A stretch of 5,157 nucleotides of DNA from assembly GCA_022865625.1 (NCBI GenBank), contig JALHTB010000116.1, forward strand, positions 1 through 5,157, in the 5' to 3' direction. This document shows positions 4,783-5,157 of this stretch, piece by piece. The translations under genes were made by a program, and so were the position numbers. Position 1 is the stretch's first letter, and the number at the start of each line of letters is the position of its first letter. This DNA comes from Candidatus Bathyarchaeota archaeon (lineage in GTDB: Archaea; Thermoproteota; Bathyarchaeia; 40CM-2-53-6; FEN-987). Below the pieces are notes generated by a model. The model searched no databases, had not been told where the DNA came from, and saw only the letters and a program-made list of their open reading frames with translations.

Positions 4783-5157
4783 ATGAGGTGGGTTACGCGT
4801 GAGAACGTTCACGTAGACAGGGTCGCATGTCCATGGCTGATCAAGCGATTTGTGGATCCAAACGCGCAATTCCTCTTTGTGCCTCCTGAAAGAGTGGAGG
4901 AGACTGTGGCAAAGGAGAGTGCTGTTCCGTTTGACGCTAAAGGCGTTGAACTGGGTCACATAGGAGAGAAATGTAGCTTCGACGCAATAATCGCGAAGTA
5001 CAACCTCACAGATCCTGCCCTGCTCGAGCTGGCGAAGATCGTGAGAGCCGCAGATACGGGCAAGACAGATCTTGCGCCCGAGAGCATAGGGTTGGAAGCC
5101 ATGGCGGCAGGTTCCATGATGATCGCAAAGAATGATCATGACGCGATAGAGAAGCAG
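4783..5157 (+). CDS. chrB: ChrB-type chromate-resistance domain protein (3' end outside window)
   Basis: The frame is open for 125 codons from ATG 4783 to the window edge. The protein matches the chromate-resistance (ChrB C-terminal) domain: RWVTRENVHVDRVACPWLIK (2-21) with RFVDP (22-26), FLFVPPE (30-36), AVPFDAKGVELGHIGEKCSF (47-66), then YNLTDPALLELAKIVRAAD (73-91) and LAPESIGLEAMAAG (97-110). Glu56, His59 and Cys64 are candidate metal- or oxidant-sensing residues by position in conserved segments; this is an inference. In proteobacteria ChrB regulates chromate efflux genes and has an additional N-terminal helix-turn-helix part of about 150 residues. Here the protein begins directly with the C-terminal domain, so it is a standalone form whose role may be enzymatic or redox-related, not regulatory. 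The start at 4783 matches where such proteins begin; an in-frame ATG at 4741 would add 14 unconserved residues. Little is probably missing at the edge. Confidence 0.85.
   Translation, partial: MRWVTRENVHVDRVACPWLIKRFVDPNAQFLFVPPERVEETVAKESAVPFDAKGVELGHIGEKCSFDAIIAKYNLTDPALLELAKIVRAADTGKTDLAPESIGLEAMAAGSMMIAKNDHDAIEKQ

Noticed and set aside
4750..5139. 129-codon minus-strand open frame at the right edge
   Set aside because: It is antisense to the ChrB-domain gene, which matches a conserved family in the plus strand.

Overview
The window looks like archaeal chromosomal DNA of roughly 50% G+C; the phylum cannot be named from this sequence. Three genes have a TATA-like hexamer about 23-31 bases before the start codon and no ribosome binding site, which is the pattern of archaeal leaderless transcripts. 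Two others have clear Shine-Dalgarno sequences. The gene families (AbrB-type regulator, standalone ChrB domain, standalone B12-activation domain) occur in uncultured archaea but are not exclusive to them, so the archaeal call is an inference. No rRNA, tRNA, CRISPR array, insertion sequence or phage gene was seen.

Layout, left to right. (1) 1-258, minus strand: a SpoVT/AbrB DNA-binding protein whose 3' end lies outside the window. Its promoter holds a perfect 15-bp palindrome between the TATA box and the start codon. (2) 259-521: divergent intergenic region with that promoter, a second perfect 13-bp palindrome and the promoter of the next gene. (3) 522-1334, plus: a large TspO/MBR-like membrane protein. 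(4) 1361-2017, minus: an isoprenylcysteine carboxyl methyltransferase (ICMT)-like membrane methyltransferase, convergent with it. (5) 2116-2622, plus: a small protein resembling AlkZ-related winged-helix proteins. (6) 2668-3798, minus: asnA, ammonia-dependent asparagine synthetase. (7) 3911-4618, minus: a standalone protein related to the activation domain of B12-dependent methionine synthase, with a C-terminal cysteine cluster. (8) 4783 to the right edge, plus: a ChrB-type chromate-resistance domain protein, cut by the edge and divergent from gene 7.

The genes do not form an obvious single pathway. Five of the six junctions are divergent or convergent, so most genes are probably transcribed alone; only gene 7 and asnA could share a transcript, across a 112-base gap. 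The coding content is mostly housekeeping or stress-related: amino-acid synthesis, corrinoid reactivation, a membrane sensor, a membrane methyltransferase, and possible metal and DNA-damage responses. I found no convincing new multi-gene system. The best leads are the operator-like palindrome before the AbrB gene, with a possible toxin partner beyond the left edge, and unusual residues at otherwise invariant positions in AsnA.
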